Positions 32,729-41,700 of a stretch of 64,000 bases of DNA are shown in pieces. The DNA is from Pseudomonas pudica. Lineage in GTDB: Bacteria; Pseudomonadota; Gammaproteobacteria; Pseudomonadales; Pseudomonadaceae. Made by a program: the position numbers and the translations under genes. Below the pieces are notes generated by a model that was not told where the DNA came from, did not search any database, and was given only the letters and a program-made list of their open reading frames with translations. Where the stretch lies: assembly GCF_015680405.1 (NCBI RefSeq), contig NZ_JADLJS010000001.1:186001-250000 (forward strand), read 5' to 3'. How positions within the stretch are numbered: the first letter of the stretch is position 1; the number at the start of each line of letters is the position of its first letter.

Positions 32729-33550
32729 TCAGACTTTTACTGCCACCAGGGTGTAGCTCAGGGGCAGGCGTGCGGGCTGCTCGCGCAGGCGATATTCACC
32801 GTCATCGCCCTTGACCATCTGCCCCGGCAGCGCCTCCCAGGGGATGCTCTGGTGCTCGACCAGGGCGGTCAGCTGCAGGCCGTGGGCCAGCAAGGCGCTG
32901 ATAACCTCGCCCAGGCCGTGGTTCCACTCATGGGTTTCGGTGTGGGAAAGGCGCTGCTCGGTTTCGACGTAGGTCTGGTCGTTGTGCCACACCGTCGGTT
33001 CTTCGTGCTCGAAATACGGGTATTCGAGTTGCAGGCGGTCCTGGTGGTCTTCGTTGACCGCCATCAGCATCGGGTGCCCGTCGCGCAGGAACAACCGCCC
33101 GCCGGGCTTCAGCAGGGCTGCGACCGTACGCGCCCACGGCTCGATGCGAGGCAGCCAGCAGAGCGCGCCAATGCCGGTGTAGACCAGGTCGAACGTGTCA
33201 GCCGGCAGCACCTTGTCGGCGGCGTAGACATCGGACTCGACATACGCGATGGGTGCCGCACAGCGCTGGGCCAACGCACGCGCCTCGGCCAGCGAAGCCG
33301 CGGAATAGTCCAGGCCACAGACCTTGGCGCCAAGGCGCGCCAGCGAGAGGGTATCGGTGCCGATATGGCACTGCAGGTGGACGACGTTGAGCCCGTCGAT
33401 ATTGCCGAGCAATGGCAGGTCGAAGCGTACGGTTTCGGAAAGGCGCTCGGGATGCTGGACGAGCCGTTCGACTTCGTAGTCGTTGGAAGCAGCGTGCAGC
33501 GGGGCACGTTCATCCCAGCTGGCGCGGTTGAGTTGCAATGAGCGGTCCAT
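32729..33550 (-). CDS. class I SAM-dependent methyltransferase
   Basis: A 273-residue Rossmann-fold methyltransferase. Motif I reads VVHLQCHIGTDTLSLARLGA; motif II follows with VCGLDYSAASLAEARALA, then FDLVYTGIGALCWLP and LLKPGGRLFLRDGHP. Substrate not recognisable; the C-terminal half has many acidic and aromatic residues (YFEHEEPTVWHNDQTYVETE). AAGGA precedes the ATG. It is a single gene, convergent with the SDR and followed upstream by a REP pair. Confidence 0.88.
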   Translation of the reverse strand: MDRSLQLNRASWDERAPLHAASNDYEVERLVQHPERLSETVRFDLPLLGNIDGLNVVHLQCHIGTDTLSLARLGAKVCGLDYSAASLAEARALAQRCAAPIAYVESDVYAADKVLPADTFDLVYTGIGALCWLPRIEPWARTVAALLKPGGRLFLRDGHPMLMAVNEDHQDRLQLEYPYFEHEEPTVWHNDQTYVETEQRLSHTETHEWNHGLGEVISALLAHGLQLTALVEHQSIPWEALPGQMVKGDDGEYRLREQPARLPLSYTLVAVKV

Positions 33551-33645
33551 GGTGTCTTCCTTGATTCGTGGGGGCTCATGCTAGCCCCCACCAATCTCCC
33601 TGCGACAGGACTGCATTGCTAAAAATTGTAAAGCTGGTGCGTTCA

Positions 33646-33719
33646 CTGTGGGAGCGGGTTTACCCGCGAATGCGGTGTTGAATGTACCGACGCATTCGCG
33701 GGTGAACCCGCTCCCACAG
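33646..33719. repeat. REP inverted pair
   Basis: Arms 33646-33674 and 33691-33719 (29 bases, one mismatch) carry the CTGTGGGAGCGGGTT core and form a long hairpin with a 16-base loop in the gap between the methyltransferase and lipoprotein genes. Confidence 0.85.
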
Positions 33720-33736
33720 GGGAATGTGTTTTGACG

Positions 33737-34087
33737 TTACAGGCAGGTCGCCGCCGCCGCCCGGCGCTGCAGGGCCACACCGTCGTTCTTCTGCGCGTAG
33801 TAATCCACCCGCGCCCCACCCGCCTGCGGGTACACATCCACGAATGCCTCCGCCTCACGGGTATACACCGTGAAGCCCCCCTGCTTGCGTGGTTCCAGAT
33901 AACCACTGGCGTCGTCTCCGAACACCTTCTCTTCCTGCCAGCTGAACTGGATGCACTGGGCCACCAGTTCCGGCGCCTTGTGCGAGTCGAGCTGCGCGGT
34001 CGGCTTGCCGCCGCGGGCCGTTTCCATGGTCGCAGAAGCACAACCGACCAGCATCAGCGCCACGGCCATCGGCAGAATCGCACGCAT
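33737..34087 (-). CDS. small outer-membrane lipoprotein, unknown function
   Basis: A 116-residue lipoprotein precursor. A short signal peptide MRAILPMAVALMLVG ends in the lipobox LVGC, so Cys16 would be lipidated; the next residues are Ala-Ser, which favours outer-membrane sorting. The mature part is polar with VAQCIQFSWQEEKVFGDDAS and a beta-rich FTVYTREAEAFVDVYPQ stretch. GAGGA precedes the ATG. It diverges from the RcnB-like gene at 34202. No named family recognised. Confidence 0.8.
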   Translation of the reverse strand: MRAILPMAVALMLVGCASATMETARGGKPTAQLDSHKAPELVAQCIQFSWQEEKVFGDDASGYLEPRKQGGFTVYTREAEAFVDVYPQAGGARVDYYAQKNDGVALQRRAAAATCL

Positions 34088-34201
34088 GTTCCATCCTCAG
34101 GGTAAAAAAGAAGGCGACTCTAGCACTGGCAAGCATCGAGAGTGAATTGTCGCGCGCAGGAGGCTGTCGCAGATAAGGCATTCCGTCACAAGGAGATCGT
34201 C

Positions 34202-34492
34202 ATGAAATTGCACTACCTGCTGTTCGCCGCCCTTACCTGCCTGCCTCTCGCTGCTACCGCAGCTCCCTCCAGCGAAGAAAGCATCACCGCGCCAGAAACC
34301 CACAACCGCGAACTCAAGGTCGGCGACAAGGCACCGGACCAATACAAACGGGATGACCAGGCAATCAAGGACTGGAAAGCCAAGGGCCTGCCCGCACCGG
34401 AAAAGGAAAGCCACTGGGTAAACATGGGGGGGCGCTACGTGCTGGTGCAGATCACCAACGGCGTGGTTCTGGCGATTCAGCCAACCCACTGA
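34202..34492 (+). CDS. RcnB-family periplasmic protein
   Basis: A 96-residue precursor with a Sec signal peptide cut after TAAPA-type residues (LPLAATAAPS). The mature part shows the RcnB domain: LKVGDKAPDQYKRDDQAIKDW, then HWVNMGGRYVLVQITNGVVL. RcnB in E. coli tunes Ni/Co efflux from the periplasm; in Pseudomonas many such proteins have unknown roles. AAGGAG precedes ATG 34202, 20 codons inside a longer frame. It begins a rightward run of three small envelope genes. Confidence 0.85.
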   Translation: MKLHYLLFAALTCLPLAATAAPSSEESITAPETHNRELKVGDKAPDQYKRDDQAIKDWKAKGLPAPEKESHWVNMGGRYVLVQITNGVVLAIQPTH

Positions 34493-34618
34493 TTCCAAAC
34501 TCTGCCCGCCGCTCATCGCTGGCACGACAAATTTTTGCCTGCCAGCGAAACCAAATGGATCCTTTCCAGTCTCAGAAGGTGTGCCGTAAACCTTTGCGGA
34601 TCAAGGACCTATATCGTG

Positions 34619-34810
34619 ATGACCCGTCTTGCAAGCCTTTCGCTGATTGCCGTTGTCCTGCTGACCGCAGGGTGCCATAGCCATCGCTATCATGACGACG
34701 ACGATGGCTGGCGTGACCGTGATCGTGACCATCGCCACCACCATCGGCATGACCGTGACGACGATGATGATGACTATCGTCGCTATCGTGGTGACCGCTA
34801 TTACCGCTGA
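34619..34810 (+). CDS. His/Asp-rich small lipoprotein
   Basis: A 63-residue precursor. The signal peptide MTRLASLSLIAVVLLTAGC ends in the lipobox LTAGC. The mature part is almost only His, Asp, Arg and Tyr (HRYHDDDDGWRDRDRDHRHH and similar), an extreme composition suited to binding metal ions or polyanions. AAGGA sits 8 bases before a GTG at 34616 and 11 before ATG 34619, so the start could be one codon earlier. It lies between the RcnB-like and glycine-zipper genes. Confidence 0.75.
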   Translation: MTRLASLSLIAVVLLTAGCHSHRYHDDDDGWRDRDRDHRHHHRHDRDDDDDDYRRYRGDRYYR

Positions 34811-34884
34811 AGCGTCTTTTTCAACCCTGGCCAGCCGCCCGTTGCGCGGCACCTTAACCTGATGATTCCTTTGAGGTTCGTATC

Positions 34885-35271
34885 ATGCGTCTGACTCTGC
34901 CTTCCCTTGCCCTCGGCCTGCTGCTGTGCCAGGGCGCTTTCGCCGGTGACGGTACCGCCGCCATTGGCGGTGGCCTGGGTGGTGTTCTGGGTAACGTTGT
35001 CGGTCAACAGATCGGCGGCAAGACGGGGGCGGCCATCGGCGCCGGCCTCGGCGGCGCAGCCGGCAGTGCGGTAGGTGCACGCAAGGGCAACCGTACCGAA
35101 GCAGCCATCGGCGGTGGCCTGGGTTCGGCCGGCGGTTCGCTGCTGGGCGGCGCGGTAGGCGGCAGGACCGGCTCCACCGTGGGTGCCGGCCTGGGTGGCG
35201 CAGCCGGTGGTGCCATCGGCAACCACCTGGGCGACAACAATGGCAAGCACCGTCACCGCCACCGTCACTGA
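34885..35271 (+). CDS. glycine-zipper envelope protein
   Basis: A 128-residue precursor with a Sec signal peptide (PSLALGLLLCQGAFAGD). It is followed by four or five glycine-zipper repeats of the type IGGGLGGVLGNVVGQQIGGK and AAIGAGLGGAAGSAVGARKG, and a basic KHRHRHRH tail. Glycine zippers form packed hairpins in or at membranes, as in Rick_17kDa_Anti and YMGG proteins. GAGG precedes the ATG. With the His/Asp-rich lipoprotein and RcnB-like protein upstream it forms a small envelope cluster. Confidence 0.85.
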   Translation: MRLTLPSLALGLLLCQGAFAGDGTAAIGGGLGGVLGNVVGQQIGGKTGAAIGAGLGGAAGSAVGARKGNRTEAAIGGGLGSAGGSLLGGAVGGRTGSTVGAGLGGAAGGAIGNHLGDNNGKHRHRHRH

Positions 35272-35397
35272 TCGGGTGACTCCGGGGCTGCTGTGCAGCC
35301 CCTTTTCTTGCAGCACATCAACACCTCCTTCAGCACAATCCGGCACACTGGCTGCTACTGTCTATCGTGCCCCCGTGTGAAGGAACACCCCCTCCCC

Positions 35398-37227
35398 ATG
35401 AACCAAGAGCTGCTCTGGGTCCTCGGCCTGCTGGCCATCGTCATCACCCTGTTCGTCGTCAACCGCCCACGCATGGACGTGGTCGCGCTGCTGGTGATCC
35501 TCGCCCTGCCGCTATCGGGCATCCTCACCGTGGAGCAGGCGCTGGCCGGTTTCAGTGATCCCAATGTGGTGTTGATCGCCGCCCTGTTCGTGATCGGTGA
35601 AGGCCTGGTGCGCACCGGCATTGCCTACCGTATCGGCGAATGGATGAGCGAGCGGGCCGGCAACAGCGAGACGCGCCTGCTGGTGCTGCTGATGGTGGCC
35701 GTGGCGGGGCTGGGGTCAATGATGAGCTCCACCGGCGTGGTGGCCATTTTCATTCCGGTGGTGCTGAGCATCGCCGCACGCCTGCAGCTTTCGCCCGCCC
35801 GCCTGATGATGCCGCTGGCTTTCGCCGGCCTGATCAGCGGCATGCTCAGCCTGGTGGCCACACCGCCCAACGTGGTGGTGCACAGCGAGCTGGTGCGCCA
35901 TGGCGAAGTGGGCTTCAGCTTCTTCAGTTTCACCCCGTTCGGCCTGGTGGTGCTGGTGCTGGGCATCGGCTACATGCTGTTGACCCGACACTGGCTGAAT
36001 GGCGAAGTGCGCAAGGACGGCCGTGTGGAAAGCCGCCGCACCCTGTTGGACCTGGTGCTGGACTACAAGCTCAACGGCCGTGAACGGCGCCTGCGCATCC
36101 GTCCCCACTCGCCGCTGATCGGTCATACCCTGGGTGAGCTGGAGCTGCGCACCCGACATGGCGCCAACGTGATCGGCATCGAGCGCCAGCACAAGTTCAC
36201 CACGAGGGTGATCGCCGCCGACTCCAGCACCGTGCTGCACCAGGGCGATGTACTGCTGCTCGACCTGTTCGCCAACCGCGACGACCTGCGCAGCCTGTGC
36301 CAGACCATGCAACTGGAGCCGCTGCACTTCAAGGCCGCCTACTTCATCGACCAGTCCCAGGAGCTGGGCATGGCCGAGGTCATGCTGCCACCAGGTTCGA
36401 AACTGCTCGGCAAGAGTATCCTCGACCTGGCCTTCCGCACTCGCTTCGACCTCAACGTGGTCGGCTTGCGCCGCGAGCAGGTGGCGATCGAAGAACAGCT
36501 GGTAGAGGAAAAGCTGCGCCTGGGCGACACCCTGCTGGTAGTTGGCCCGTGGAAAGCCGTGCGCCAGTTGCAAAGCAAGCCCAAGGACTTCCTGGTCCTG
36601 AGCCTGCCTGCGGAAATAGACTTGGTCGCGCCGGCCCGCACCCGCGCACCACAGGCGTTGCTGAGCCTGGCGGTGATGGTCGGGCTGATGGTCAGCGGCG
36701 CGGTACCCAATGTGATTGCCGCGCTGATCGGCTGCCTGCTGATGGGCGCAGGCCGCTGCATCGACATGAACAGCGCCTACCGGGCCATCCACTGGCAAAG
36801 CCTGGTGCTGATCGTCGGTATGCTGCCTTTTGCACAGGCACTGCAGAAGACCGGTGGCATCGACCTGGCAGTGGGCGGCCTGGTCAGCGTGCTGGGCGGT
36901 GCCGGCCCCAGCGCCATCCTTGCCTGCCTGTTCGCAGTCACGGCGGTGATCGGCCTGTTCATCTCCAACACGGCCACTGCAGTATTGATGGCACCCGTGG
37001 CTGTCAGCACCGCCACGCAGCTGGGCATGTCACCCTACCCGTTTGCCATGACCGTAGCGCTGGCCGCCTCGGCGGCGTTCATGACCCCGGTGTCATCGCC
37101 GGTGAACACCCTGGTATTGGGCCCAGGGCAATACCGCTTCGCCGATTTCGTCAAAGTTGGCGTGCCGTTCACCGTACTGGTGATGCTGGTGACCGTGTTG
37201 ATGGTGCCGTGGTTCTTCGGGCTGTGA
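35398..37227 (+). CDS. SLC13-family permease with two RCK_C (TrkA_C) domains
   Basis: A 609-residue transporter. About five N-terminal TM segments with [12 protein letters not shown], a central cytosolic part (about 200-400) with two TrkA_C-like units ([20 protein letters not shown] and [20 protein letters not shown]), then more TM segments with [15 protein letters not shown]. The two S(S/N)T loops are the substrate and Na sites of the DASS/CitT fold. The anion carried, such as sulfate or a dicarboxylate, is not determined. I start at ATG 35398; the upstream frame to 35293 is not family-like. Confidence 0.88.
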   Translation: MNQELLWVLGLLAIVITLFVVNRPRMDVVALLVILALPLSGILTVEQALAGFSDPNVVLIAALFVIGEGLVRTGIAYRIGEWMSERAGNSETRLLVLLMVAVAGLGSMMSSTGVVAIFIPVVLSIAARLQLSPARLMMPLAFAGLISGMLSLVATPPNVVVHSELVRHGEVGFSFFSFTPFGLVVLVLGIGYMLLTRHWLNGEVRKDGRVESRRTLLDLVLDYKLNGRERRLRIRPHSPLIGHTLGELELRTRHGANVIGIERQHKFTTRVIAADSSTVLHQGDVLLLDLFANRDDLRSLCQTMQLEPLHFKAAYFIDQSQELGMAEVMLPPGSKLLGKSILDLAFRTRFDLNVVGLRREQVAIEEQLVEEKLRLGDTLLVVGPWKAVRQLQSKPKDFLVLSLPAEIDLVAPARTRAPQALLSLAVMVGLMVSGAVPNVIAALIGCLLMGAGRCIDMNSAYRAIHWQSLVLIVGMLPFAQALQKTGGIDLAVGGLVSVLGGAGPSAILACLFAVTAVIGLFISNTATAVLMAPVAVSTATQLGMSPYPFAMTVALAASAAFMTPVSSPVNTLVLGPGQYRFADFVKVGVPFTVLVMLVTVLMVPWFFGL

Positions 37228-37381
37228 GGTGACCCGTCTCGAATGAAGGCAATTTGGCATTATCTCGACCGATCGCGGCAGATTGACATCAAGTCCCTTG
37301 ACGAAACACACTTATGCGCAGTCGCCCCAGGTGCTTCAAGCCGTTGTCCTGGATTTCGTTTCCGCTTTGCCGGTCGAGCCC

Positions 37382-38791
37382 ATGGTTTTTCCAGCCCATT
37401 CGCGCTTGTTGCACTACGTCGTTCTAATTGGCCTGACCTTCGCCCTGACGCTGGGCGGCATCTTGGCCCGCCCGATCGAATCTCTGTCGCTGTTCTGGCC
37501 GGTCAATGCGGTACTGGCCGGCGTGCTGCTGCGCTACCCCCGCCAAGCCACGCCGACAGGCTTTACCCTGGTCTGGCTGGCCATGGTCGGCGCCGACTTG
37601 TTGTGTGGCAGCGCCTGGTTACCGGCCCTGTGGTTCAACCTGTGCAACCTGGGCGTGGTGGTCACCCTCTGGCTACTGCTCTCGCGTTTGCCGCGCTTGC
37701 ACCGGCGCATGCGTACCCCCCACGGCGTGCTGAGCGTGTTCGGTGCCTGTGCCGCCGCGGCGATAGTGGCGGCCAGCATGGCGGCGGTAATGGCCACGCC
37801 GTGGTTCGAACAGTCCCTGCGCGCCACCTGGCTGGCCTGGTTCAGTGAACAATTTTCCACCAGCGTGCTGGTGCTGCCAGTGCTGCTGACGGCTCCCTCG
37901 GCACGCGCCCTGGTACGCGGTGGTGCCCAGGCCATCCGCCTGGCGCCGTTGTTGGTGCTGCTGGCCTCGCTGGCGTTCAGCATTGCCTTCGGTGGCCCCG
38001 GGGCCATTGCCTTCCCGATTGCCGCGCTGCTGTGGTGTGCCTGGACGTACTCGCCGTTCCTGGTCTCGCTGCTGACACTCACCGCCGGCAGCACGCTGAT
38101 CGTGGCGGTGGCGCAAAACCTCATGCATTTCAGCGTTCCGCAAAGCGAGCCCGGGGTGACCACGCTGCTGTCGGCGCGCCTGGGCATCGCCATGCTGGTG
38201 CTCGGGCCGCTGGTGGTGGCCTGCGTCAGCCAGGCCAACCGCAGCCTTATGGCCCGCCTGGCGCATCAGGCCACCATCGACCACCTCACCGGCGTGCTCA
38301 CCCGCAGTGCTTTCACCCGCCGCGCAAACACGCTGCTGGAAAGCCGCCAGCAACACGCCCAGGCGCTGCCGCTGACCCTGATGATGCTGGATATCGACCA
38401 CTTCAAGTCGATCAATGATGCCCACGGCCATGCGGTCGGTGACCAGGTGCTGCGCCAGTTCGCCGCCACCCTGCAGGACCAGTTACACGATGGCGAACTG
38501 ATCGCCCGCCTGGGCGGCGAGGAATTTGTCGTTGTACTCCCGGGCATGGCGCCAGACCGGGCCAGGTTCACTGCCGAACGCCTGCGTCGCGCCGTGCAGG
38601 ACCTGCATGTGATGCAAGCCGAGCAGCACCTGCGGATTACTGTCAGCATCGGCCTGGCCGGCTGCGCCGCCGACATGCCGGCCCCCACCCTCGACGAACT
38701 GCTGGCGCGCGCCGACCAGGCGCTGTACCGGGCAAAGGCCCATGGCCGCAACCGTGTCGAGCAGGCTGAACTGCAACGCCAGGTGATGTGA
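37382..38791 (+). CDS. membrane diguanylate cyclase (MASE1-like sensor plus GGDEF)
   Basis: About 469 residues from ATG 37382. The N-terminal 290 hold eight or so membrane segments (LHYVVLIGLTFALTLGGILA, then SLSLFWPVNAVLAGVLL) like a MASE1 sensor. The C-terminal GGDEF domain has DHLTGVLTRSAF, the metal-binding DIDHFKSIND and an intact RLGGEEFVVV active site. It would make c-di-GMP in response to a membrane signal. No RxxD inhibitory site is obvious before GGEEF. A TTG at 37283 would add 33 residues; the start is uncertain. Confidence 0.86.
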   Translation: MVFPAHSRLLHYVVLIGLTFALTLGGILARPIESLSLFWPVNAVLAGVLLRYPRQATPTGFTLVWLAMVGADLLCGSAWLPALWFNLCNLGVVVTLWLLLSRLPRLHRRMRTPHGVLSVFGACAAAAIVAASMAAVMATPWFEQSLRATWLAWFSEQFSTSVLVLPVLLTAPSARALVRGGAQAIRLAPLLVLLASLAFSIAFGGPGAIAFPIAALLWCAWTYSPFLVSLLTLTAGSTLIVAVAQNLMHFSVPQSEPGVTTLLSARLGIAMLVLGPLVVACVSQANRSLMARLAHQATIDHLTGVLTRSAFTRRANTLLESRQQHAQALPLTLMMLDIDHFKSINDAHGHAVGDQVLRQFAATLQDQLHDGELIARLGGEEFVVVLPGMAPDRARFTAERLRRAVQDLHVMQAEQHLRITVSIGLAGCAADMPAPTLDELLARADQALYRAKAHGRNRVEQAELQRQVM

Positions 38792-38792
38792 T

Positions 38793-39554
38793 CTAGGCGG
38801 CCAGCAAGTCCCACGTCAACTTGGCGATCAGCACGCACAACAGCACCAGGAACAGCCCGCGCACAAAGCCCGCGCCCTTGCGCACTGCCAGCCAGGTACC
38901 AGTCAGCGCACCGAGGATGTTGCACAGCGCCATGGGCAAGGCGATGGCGTACAGCACGTTGCCTGATGGCACGAAGAACACCAGTGCCGCCAGGTTTGTG
39001 GCGATGTTCACCACCTTTGCCGACGCCGAGGCGTGCAGGAAATCCAACGCAAAGAAGCGGATGAACAGGAAGATCAGGAAGCTGCCAGTGCCCGGGCCGA
39101 ACAGGCCATCGTAAAAACCGATCGCGCCACCGATCAGTAGCGCCAGGCACTGCTCCTTGCGGCCGATACTTGCGGGTTTGTGCAGTGTGCCGAAGTCCTT
39201 CTTGCAAAATGTGTAGATGGCCATCAGCACGATCAGCACCAGCACCGCCGGGCGCATCACGCTGGGCGGCACCAGCGACACTGTGGCGGCACCAGCGAAC
39301 GACATGATGAAGGCACTGAGCGCCGCCGGCACGATCAACCCCCAGTCCAGCGTCACCCTGCGGATGAATGAACGCGCAGCGAAGGCCGTGCCACACACCG
39401 ACGCCAGCTTGTTGCTACCGAGCAATGCCGCAGGTTGCGCGGTGGGCAGTACGTTGAACAAGGCGGGGATCTGGATCAAACCACCGCCACCCACGGCGGC
39501 GTCGATCAACCCAGCGGCGAAAGCGAACACGGAAAGCACAGCGATATCCATCAT
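38793..39554 (-). CDS. TauE/SafE family anion exporter
   Basis: A 254-residue membrane protein with about eight TM segments and the two TauE/SafE half repeats: GLIDAAVGGGGLIQIPALF near the N terminus and GFYDGLFGPGTGSFLIFLFI in the second half. Family members export sulfite, sulfoacetate or related anions. I start at ATG 39554, one codon before a second ATG, with CTGGAA upstream. It diverges from a LysR gene (39653) across 98 bases, the usual arrangement for a regulator and its exporter. Confidence 0.88.
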   Translation of the reverse strand: MMDIAVLSVFAFAAGLIDAAVGGGGLIQIPALFNVLPTAQPAALLGSNKLASVCGTAFAARSFIRRVTLDWGLIVPAALSAFIMSFAGAATVSLVPPSVMRPAVLVLIVLMAIYTFCKKDFGTLHKPASIGRKEQCLALLIGGAIGFYDGLFGPGTGSFLIFLFIRFFALDFLHASASAKVVNIATNLAALVFFVPSGNVLYAIALPMALCNILGALTGTWLAVRKGAGFVRGLFLVLLCVLIAKLTWDLLAA

Positions 39555-39652
39555 GACGCGGTTCCAGGCAGTGAAGACGCCTGCAAGGCTAATCAAAGCG
39601 CCGCGCTTGTGTTGAAATGCCGTATTGCGAAAACTGCAATAAGGAGCAGGCA

Positions 39653-40558
39653 ATGGCTTTGGACATGTTGCGGGAAATTCAGGCGTTCGTCAGCGTGGCG
39701 CACAAGCGTAGCTTTGTCGCCGCCGCCCGCGCCCTGGGGCGCTCCCCCAGCGCGGTAACCCGCGCGGTACAAACCCTGGAAGACAACGCCGGGAACAAAC
39801 TGCTCAACCGCAACGCCAATGCCGTGACCCTGACCGAAGCCGGCGAGCGCCTGCTGCCACACGCTGAACGCTTGCTGGATGTGCAACGTGATGCCGCCGA
39901 AGACCTGGCCGCGCTCAGCGGCAGCGCACAAGGCTGGATCCGCTTCGCCGTGCCGCAGGTACTGGGTGAACATGTTCTGCCGCAGGTACTTGCCGAGTTT
40001 TCCCGCTGCCACCCCCAGGTAACCCTGGATGTGCAGTACAGCGACGGGGCCTTGGACCCGTTGCAAGGCAAATTCGATTTCGTGGTTCGCGGTGCATTCC
40101 CACAGTCGAGCGAACTGATCGGCTACCCGCTGTGGGATTACCGGCGCCACCTGTATGCGAGCCCTGAATACCTGGCCCTGGCCGGCACACCACAACACCC
40201 GCAGGACCTCGAAGGCCACGCGCTGATCCTGCACACTGCCCCGCGCATCCTCAAGGCCTGGCACTTCTGCCGCGACGGCCAGATTACCAGCCTGCGCCCC
40301 AGGCCCAGGCTGCGCCTGGACTCTGGCAACGCGGTGTATCACAGCACCCTGGCCGGCGCCGGCATCGCCCGCCTGGCCGCCTGGGTCGGCGAAGCACAAG
40401 TCAAGGCCGGGCGACTGGTGCGGGTATGCCCGCAGTACCGCCTGACCTCAAGCAACGGCCAGAACCCGCAAATGCACGCTGTGTACCCAGCCGGCGAACT
40501 GCCGGCACGGGTACGCGACCTGCTGACGGCCCTGCGCCGCGCCGGCCTGGCCTGCTGA
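39653..40558 (+). CDS. LysR-family transcriptional regulator
   Basis: A 301-residue LysR regulator: HTH at about 5-65 (RSFVAAARALGRSPSAVTRAVQTLED), effector domain at about 90-295 with the AGIARLAAWVGEAQVKAGRL segment of the CrgA-like branch. AAGGAG precedes ATG 39653; the frame extends upstream to 39617 but lacks a better site. It diverges from the TauE/SafE gene and probably controls it. The 226 bases downstream hold no gene besides the small peptide gene that starts at 40868 on the other strand. Confidence 0.9.
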   Translation: MALDMLREIQAFVSVAHKRSFVAAARALGRSPSAVTRAVQTLEDNAGNKLLNRNANAVTLTEAGERLLPHAERLLDVQRDAAEDLAALSGSAQGWIRFAVPQVLGEHVLPQVLAEFSRCHPQVTLDVQYSDGALDPLQGKFDFVVRGAFPQSSELIGYPLWDYRRHLYASPEYLALAGTPQHPQDLEGHALILHTAPRILKAWHFCRDGQITSLRPRPRLRLDSGNAVYHSTLAGAGIARLAAWVGEAQVKAGRLVRVCPQYRLTSSNGQNPQMHAVYPAGELPARVRDLLTALRRAGLAC

Positions 40559-40784
40559 AACACCCTCTGAAATCACTGTTCAAATTCTGCTCAATTTAAC
40601 AGAGCCCGCCACAGGCTTGGCTTGCAGCACTTTATCCACAGACCTACCCACGTTTTTTGTGGACAGTTTTCCTAGTGCAAAGAACGACTTATCGTACAAA
40701 CGGGTAGGGTGAATCGGCCAACAAGAAAGAGGAAAGGGCCCGCCCGGAGGACAGGCAGGCCGCGAGGGATGTGGGTGGTGAACG

Positions 40785-40868
40785 TCAGCTTGGCGGAATG
40801 GTGCCAAGAATACCGATCAGAATGGTCAGCAGCAGAAAACCACCCAGGAATAGCGCGAGCTTGCCCAT
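40785..40868 (-). CDS. 27-residue single-pass membrane peptide
   Basis: A short frame from ATG 40868 to TGA at 40785 encodes 27 residues: MGKLALFLGGFLLLTILIGI followed by LGTIPPS. AGAGG sits five bases upstream. The product is one hydrophobic helix with a Lys near the N terminus and Pro-Pro-Ser at the C-terminal end, as in known small regulatory membrane peptides. Neighbours on both sides are on the other strand, so it would be transcribed alone. Function unknown. Confidence 0.55.
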   Translation of the reverse strand: MGKLALFLGGFLLLTILIGILGTIPPS

Positions 40869-41121
40869 TGGAACCTCTACAAGTGTGATACGGGAATGGG
40901 CTTATTGTCGGGCCAGCGCTGATACCGTTACAGATTCAGGTTTGTGGAAAAAAAGCGGATCAGATGTGAAGACTGGCGCGCTGCGATCCCCACCAACCCG
41001 GCCACGGCACCGCCCAGTGGCATGGACTGGCAGGGCGTTGCTGCAATTTTTTTTTACGGTTATCCACGCTACGCTGTGCCAAAGGCAATCGCTCGAACCT
41101 GCCAAGGAGTGCTATCTCGTC

Positions 41122-41700
41122 GTGACCGCTTTAACCACCAACGCAGCGCTGTTGCTGATCGACCTTCAGGTTGGCATCCATCACCCGCGCCTGGGCCGGC
41201 GCAACAACCCCGAGGCAGAACTGCGCATGGGCGAACTGCTGGCGGCATGGCGTCAGTCCGGACGCCCGGTGGTCCATGTGCGCCACCTCTCCCGGTCGGT
41301 GGACTCAGTGTTCTGGCCGGGCCAGTCCGGCTGCGAATTCCAGCCCGCATTTACCCCGCTGGCCAACGAGACAGTGTTCGACAAACATGTACCCGATGCC
41401 TTCGCCAACTCCGGCCTGGAGCGATGGCTGCACGCGCGCAGCATCAAAGCACTGGTCATCGCCGGGGTGATTACCAACAACTCCGTGGAAGCCAGCGCAC
41501 GCTCGGCGGGCAATCTCGGTTTCGATGTGGTGGTGGTTGAAGATGCCTGCTTTACCTTTGACCAGCACGACCTGCAAGGACGGCTTTGGCCCGCGGAGGA
41601 TGTACATGCGTTGTCGTTGAGCAACCTGGCTATGGATTACGCGCGCATCCTGTGCACGGAGCAGGTGCTGACCGATGGGGCACTTCAGGTCAGCCGCTGA
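41122..41700 (+). CDS. isochorismatase-fold protein with Ser in place of the catalytic Cys
   Basis: A 192-residue isochorismatase-like protein. Asp14 in LLLIDLQ and Lys88 in VFDKHVPDAF are in place, and the segment GVITNNSVEASAR aligns with the nucleophile loop. There Ser121 stands where Cys is normal. It may be a Ser-based hydrolase, a binding protein or inactive. I start at GTG 41122, 12 bases after AAGGAG; a longer frame to 40771 has no family match. Its end overlaps the convergent SH3-domain gene by 16 bases. Confidence 0.82.
   Translation: MTALTTNAALLLIDLQVGIHHPRLGRRNNPEAELRMGELLAAWRQSGRPVVHVRHLSRSVDSVFWPGQSGCEFQPAFTPLANETVFDKHVPDAFANSGLERWLHARSIKALVIAGVITNNSVEASARSAGNLGFDVVVVEDACFTFDQHDLQGRLWPAEDVHALSLSNLAMDYARILCTEQVLTDGALQVSR

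Noticed and set aside
33640..33722. Could the repeated GTGGGAGCGGG arms be CRISPR repeats?
   Set aside because: They are single inverted pairs scattered between genes, not direct repeats with unique spacers, and no cas genes are present.
40771..41121. N-terminal extension of the isochorismatase-fold gene
   Set aside because: The extra 117 residues have no family match, cross the small peptide gene and follow GC-rich random composition; GTG 41122 starts the known fold.
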